Source of the DNA: Pontimonas sp.
Lineage (GTDB): Bacteria; Actinomycetota; Actinomycetes; Actinomycetales; Microbacteriaceae
Direction of reading: 5' to 3'
Assembly: GCA_021741945.1 (NCBI GenBank)
Contig: JAIOWV010000055.1
Span: 1-8,180 of the forward strand
Length of the DNA: 8,180 nucleotides
The notes under the pieces are model-generated. The model was not told the origin of the DNA. It ran no database searches and was given only the letters and a program-made list of their open reading frames with translations. Below are positions 6,582-8,180 of the stretch, in pieces (position 1 is the stretch's first letter; every line of letters begins with the position of its first letter). The position numbers were made by a program, and so were the translations under genes.

Positions 6582-7379
6582 TTAGCTAGCGCCCTGGTCT
6601 TTCCCCGCAGGGGCGTCCACAGCCCCACCAAAACGCCTCGTGCGGCGCTGATATTCGGAAATGGCCTCCCAGAGCTGGACTCGGGTCATCTCGGGCCAGA
6701 GGGTCTCCAGAAAGACCATTTCGGCATAGACGCTCTGCCAGGGCAAGAAATTACTGGTGCGCTGCTCTCCAGAGGTCCGCACAAACAAGTCAACATCCGG
6801 GGCGTCTGGAACATACAAGTGTTTGGCCAGCGTTTTTTCCGTGATTCGCTCGGGTGAGAGCTTTCCGGCCTTGATGTCTCGGCCGATGCCGCGCACGGCA
6901 TCGATGATTTCAGCCCGACCACCGTAGTTGACGCACATCGTCAAGGTGAGCGCAGTGTTCGCACGGGTCACACGCTCTGCGGTCTCCAGGTCGGTGATGA
7001 CGCTCGACCACAGCTTGGGCCTCCGACCAGACCATCGGATCCGAACGCCCCACTCGTTGAGCTGATCACGACGCCTGCGCAAGACATCCCGGTTGAAGCC
7101 CATCAAAAAACGCACTTCATCGGGCGATCTATTCCAGTTCTCCGTGGAGAACGCATAGACCGACAGGTGCCTGATGCCAGCCTGCAGGGCGCCGGCAACA
7201 ACATCCAGTAGAGCCGCCTCCCCCGCGCGGTGGCCTTCAATACGAGGCAAGCCCTGCTGGTTAGCCCAGCGGCCGTTGCCATCCATCACCAGAGCAACGT
7301 GCGCTGGCAGGCGGGATTGATCAAACGCTGGCGGGTACTGCTTGGTCCAATCCACTGGCAGGAAAGCGGTCTCGGTCAC
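6582..7379 (-). CDS. uppS: Isoprenyl transferase (cis-prenyltransferase, undecaprenyl/decaprenyl diphosphate synthase type)
   Basis: This membrane-associated enzyme adds isopentenyl units in cis to an allylic diphosphate, making the polyprenyl diphosphate that becomes the lipid carrier for peptidoglycan and other wall polymers. The 265-residue product has the catalytic signature VALVMDGNGRWA with D33, GHRAGE with H50, the YAFSTENWNRS segment (75-85) of the substrate loop, and the C-terminal DLFVRTSGEQRTSNFLPWQ region (R201, R207) followed by AE at 219-220. It starts with GTG at 7379, overlapping the recO stop in a GTGA arrangement, with ribosome site GAGGTGG at 7384-7390. The recO-uppS pairing is a familiar actinobacterial arrangement and favours the main long-chain enzyme over the short-chain (Z-farnesyl diphosphate) paralogue, though chain length cannot be proven from sequence. 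Confidence 0.94.
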   Translation of the reverse strand: MTETAFLPVDWTKQYPPAFDQSRLPAHVALVMDGNGRWANQQGLPRIEGHRAGEAALLDVVAGALQAGIRHLSVYAFSTENWNRSPDEVRFLMGFNRDVLRRRRDQLNEWGVRIRWSGRRPKLWSSVITDLETAERVTRANTALTLTMCVNYGGRAEIIDAVRGIGRDIKAGKLSPERITEKTLAKHLYVPDAPDVDLFVRTSGEQRTSNFLPWQSVYAEMVFLETLWPEMTRVQLWEAISEYQRRTRRFGGAVDAPAGKDQGAS

Positions 7380-8119
7380 GATGCCACCTCGGCTCCCGAT
7401 CGATCCAGGTGCACGAGTGATTTCACGTGGCGCTCGAGGTGATACTGCGTGTGCGCGGCAATGAGGCCAGAGGCCTCCTGTTTGTTCTTGGTCGGCGCCG
7501 CCTCAACCACCGGCCAATTCCCCTCCAGCAGTGCTGCGAGAACTTCTTTCGTGCCACTAGCAAGCCTGGGCGACCCCGCTGGTGCGACCTCGTCCGAGAC
7601 GATGCCCCCGAGGGATACGACAAAGGCCCGGTGATCACCAGGCTGACCTGTAACAGCACACTCTTCAAGACTTGGTGCCCAGCCCGCAAGCGCAAGTGCG
7701 CGCATCAAATAGCTATCCACGGTAATTCCCGGCTCGTGCTCACCAGCGGCTAGAGAACGCAAACCGCCCTGCAGAAGGGTGTAGTGGGAGGGCTGATAGT
7801 CATGTTCAGTGAGACGATCCGCGGTTTCCACCATCACCATCGCTGCCGTGTAGCGGGGATAGTCGTGGCTGATTGCCTCGCTATACGAGGCGATCGTGTC
7901 TGCCTGTTGGACGATGTCGAGGCTTTTGCCGACATAGAGAGACACCTCTACGACGTTGAAAGGCTGAAGGCGTGAGCCAAAACGACTGGTCGTTTTGCGC
8001 ACGCCCTTCGCTACAGCCCGAACTTTGCCTTTGGACTTACACAACAACGTGACAATTTTGTCCGCTTCACCCAAGAGATGGGTGCGCAAGACAATTGCAT
8101 CATCGTTGTAGCTTGGCAC
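7376..8119 (-). CDS. recO: DNA repair protein RecO
   Basis: RecO helps load RecA on SSB-coated single-stranded DNA with RecR and can anneal complementary strands, in the RecFOR recombinational repair pathway. The 247-residue product shows the N-terminal OB-fold signature (DDAIVLRTHLLGEADKIVTL, then GKVRAVAKGVRKTTSRFG), a helical middle part, and the ALALAGWAPSLEECAVTG segment where the family's zinc finger begins. Only C154 remains: the partner positions are T157, S175 and V178 where CxxC...CxxC is common, so this copy probably lacks the zinc site. The conserved GLIAAHTQYHLERHVKSL helix near the C-terminus is intact. GTG at 8119 fits the family start. Its AGAGGG abuts the start codon with almost no spacing, so initiation may be leaderless. 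It overlaps uppS by 4 bases. Slightly short at the C-terminus, but otherwise complete. Confidence 0.93.
   Translation of the reverse strand: MPSYNDDAIVLRTHLLGEADKIVTLLCKSKGKVRAVAKGVRKTTSRFGSRLQPFNVVEVSLYVGKSLDIVQQADTIASYSEAISHDYPRYTAAMVMVETADRLTEHDYQPSHYTLLQGGLRSLAAGEHEPGITVDSYLMRALALAGWAPSLEECAVTGQPGDHRAFVVSLGGIVSDEVAPAGSPRLASGTKEVLAALLEGNWPVVEAAPTKNKQEASGLIAAHTQYHLERHVKSLVHLDRSGAEVAS
7384..7390 (-). promoter_or_regulatory. Ribosome binding site of uppS inside the recO 3' end
   Basis: GAGGTGG on the minus strand lies within the last codons of recO and has its GAGG core 7 bases before the uppS GTG. Together with the 4-base stop/start overlap it points to translational coupling of uppS to recO. 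Confidence 0.7.
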
Positions 8120-8180
8120 CCCTCTAGTATCGCGCGGCAGGGCTCCGCTACCGTGCCCCCACGAGCGACGTTACTGGTGT

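Noticed and set aside
8120..8180. End of an upstream minus-strand gene before recO
   Set aside because: Stops exist in two minus-strand frames, but 61 bases are too few to show coding or identify a family.

Overview
The window is a compact stretch of actinobacterial housekeeping DNA with every recognised gene on the minus strand. Reading in the direction of transcription (high to low coordinates), the order is recO, uppS, glyS (dimeric type), a DusB-like tRNA dihydrouridine synthase, dgt, dnaG, a tRNA-Asn(GTT) gene, and the 5' two-thirds or so of a NarL/DesK-type sensor histidine kinase that runs off the left edge. The moderately high GC content (judged by eye, not computed), the dominance of GTG starts (six of seven protein genes), the actinobacterial-style DnaG, UppS and Dus sequences and the recO-uppS ... 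dgt-dnaG order all point to Actinobacteria. The closest match from memory is the family Microbacteriaceae, possibly a lineage with a reduced genome and tight packing. The family-level placement is an inference.

Layout: 8120-8180 is a short leader with no supportable gene. recO (7376-8119) and uppS (6582-7379) overlap by 4 bases. A 48-base gap carrying a clear Shine-Dalgarno sequence leads into glyS (5148-6533). The dus gene (3985-5145) starts 2 bases after the glyS stop, and dgt (2790-3992) overlaps the dus end by 8 bases. A 62-base gap precedes dnaG (865-2727), then 87 bases containing a plausible sigma70-type promoter precede tRNA-Asn (702-777). A short gap with a GC-rich hairpin separates the tRNA from the histidine kinase (start at 651). 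There is no gene-free stretch above 300 bases.

How the genes fit together: spacing suggests one polycistronic unit from recO to dnaG serving information processing and envelope growth. It covers recombination repair (RecO), the lipid carrier for peptidoglycan (UppS), tRNA charging and modification (GlyS, Dus), dNTP pool control (Dgt) and replication priming (DnaG). The tRNA probably has its own promoter, and dnaG may have a secondary leaderless start.

I found no mobile element, CRISPR array, defence island or biosynthetic system, and nothing that I would call an undescribed system. The observations worth checking are small: a RecO that has lost most of its zinc-finger cysteines, a histidine kinase with an altered phosphatase-motif residue and no evident sensor domain, two possible leaderless GTG starts, and a hairpin between tRNA-Asn and the kinase.
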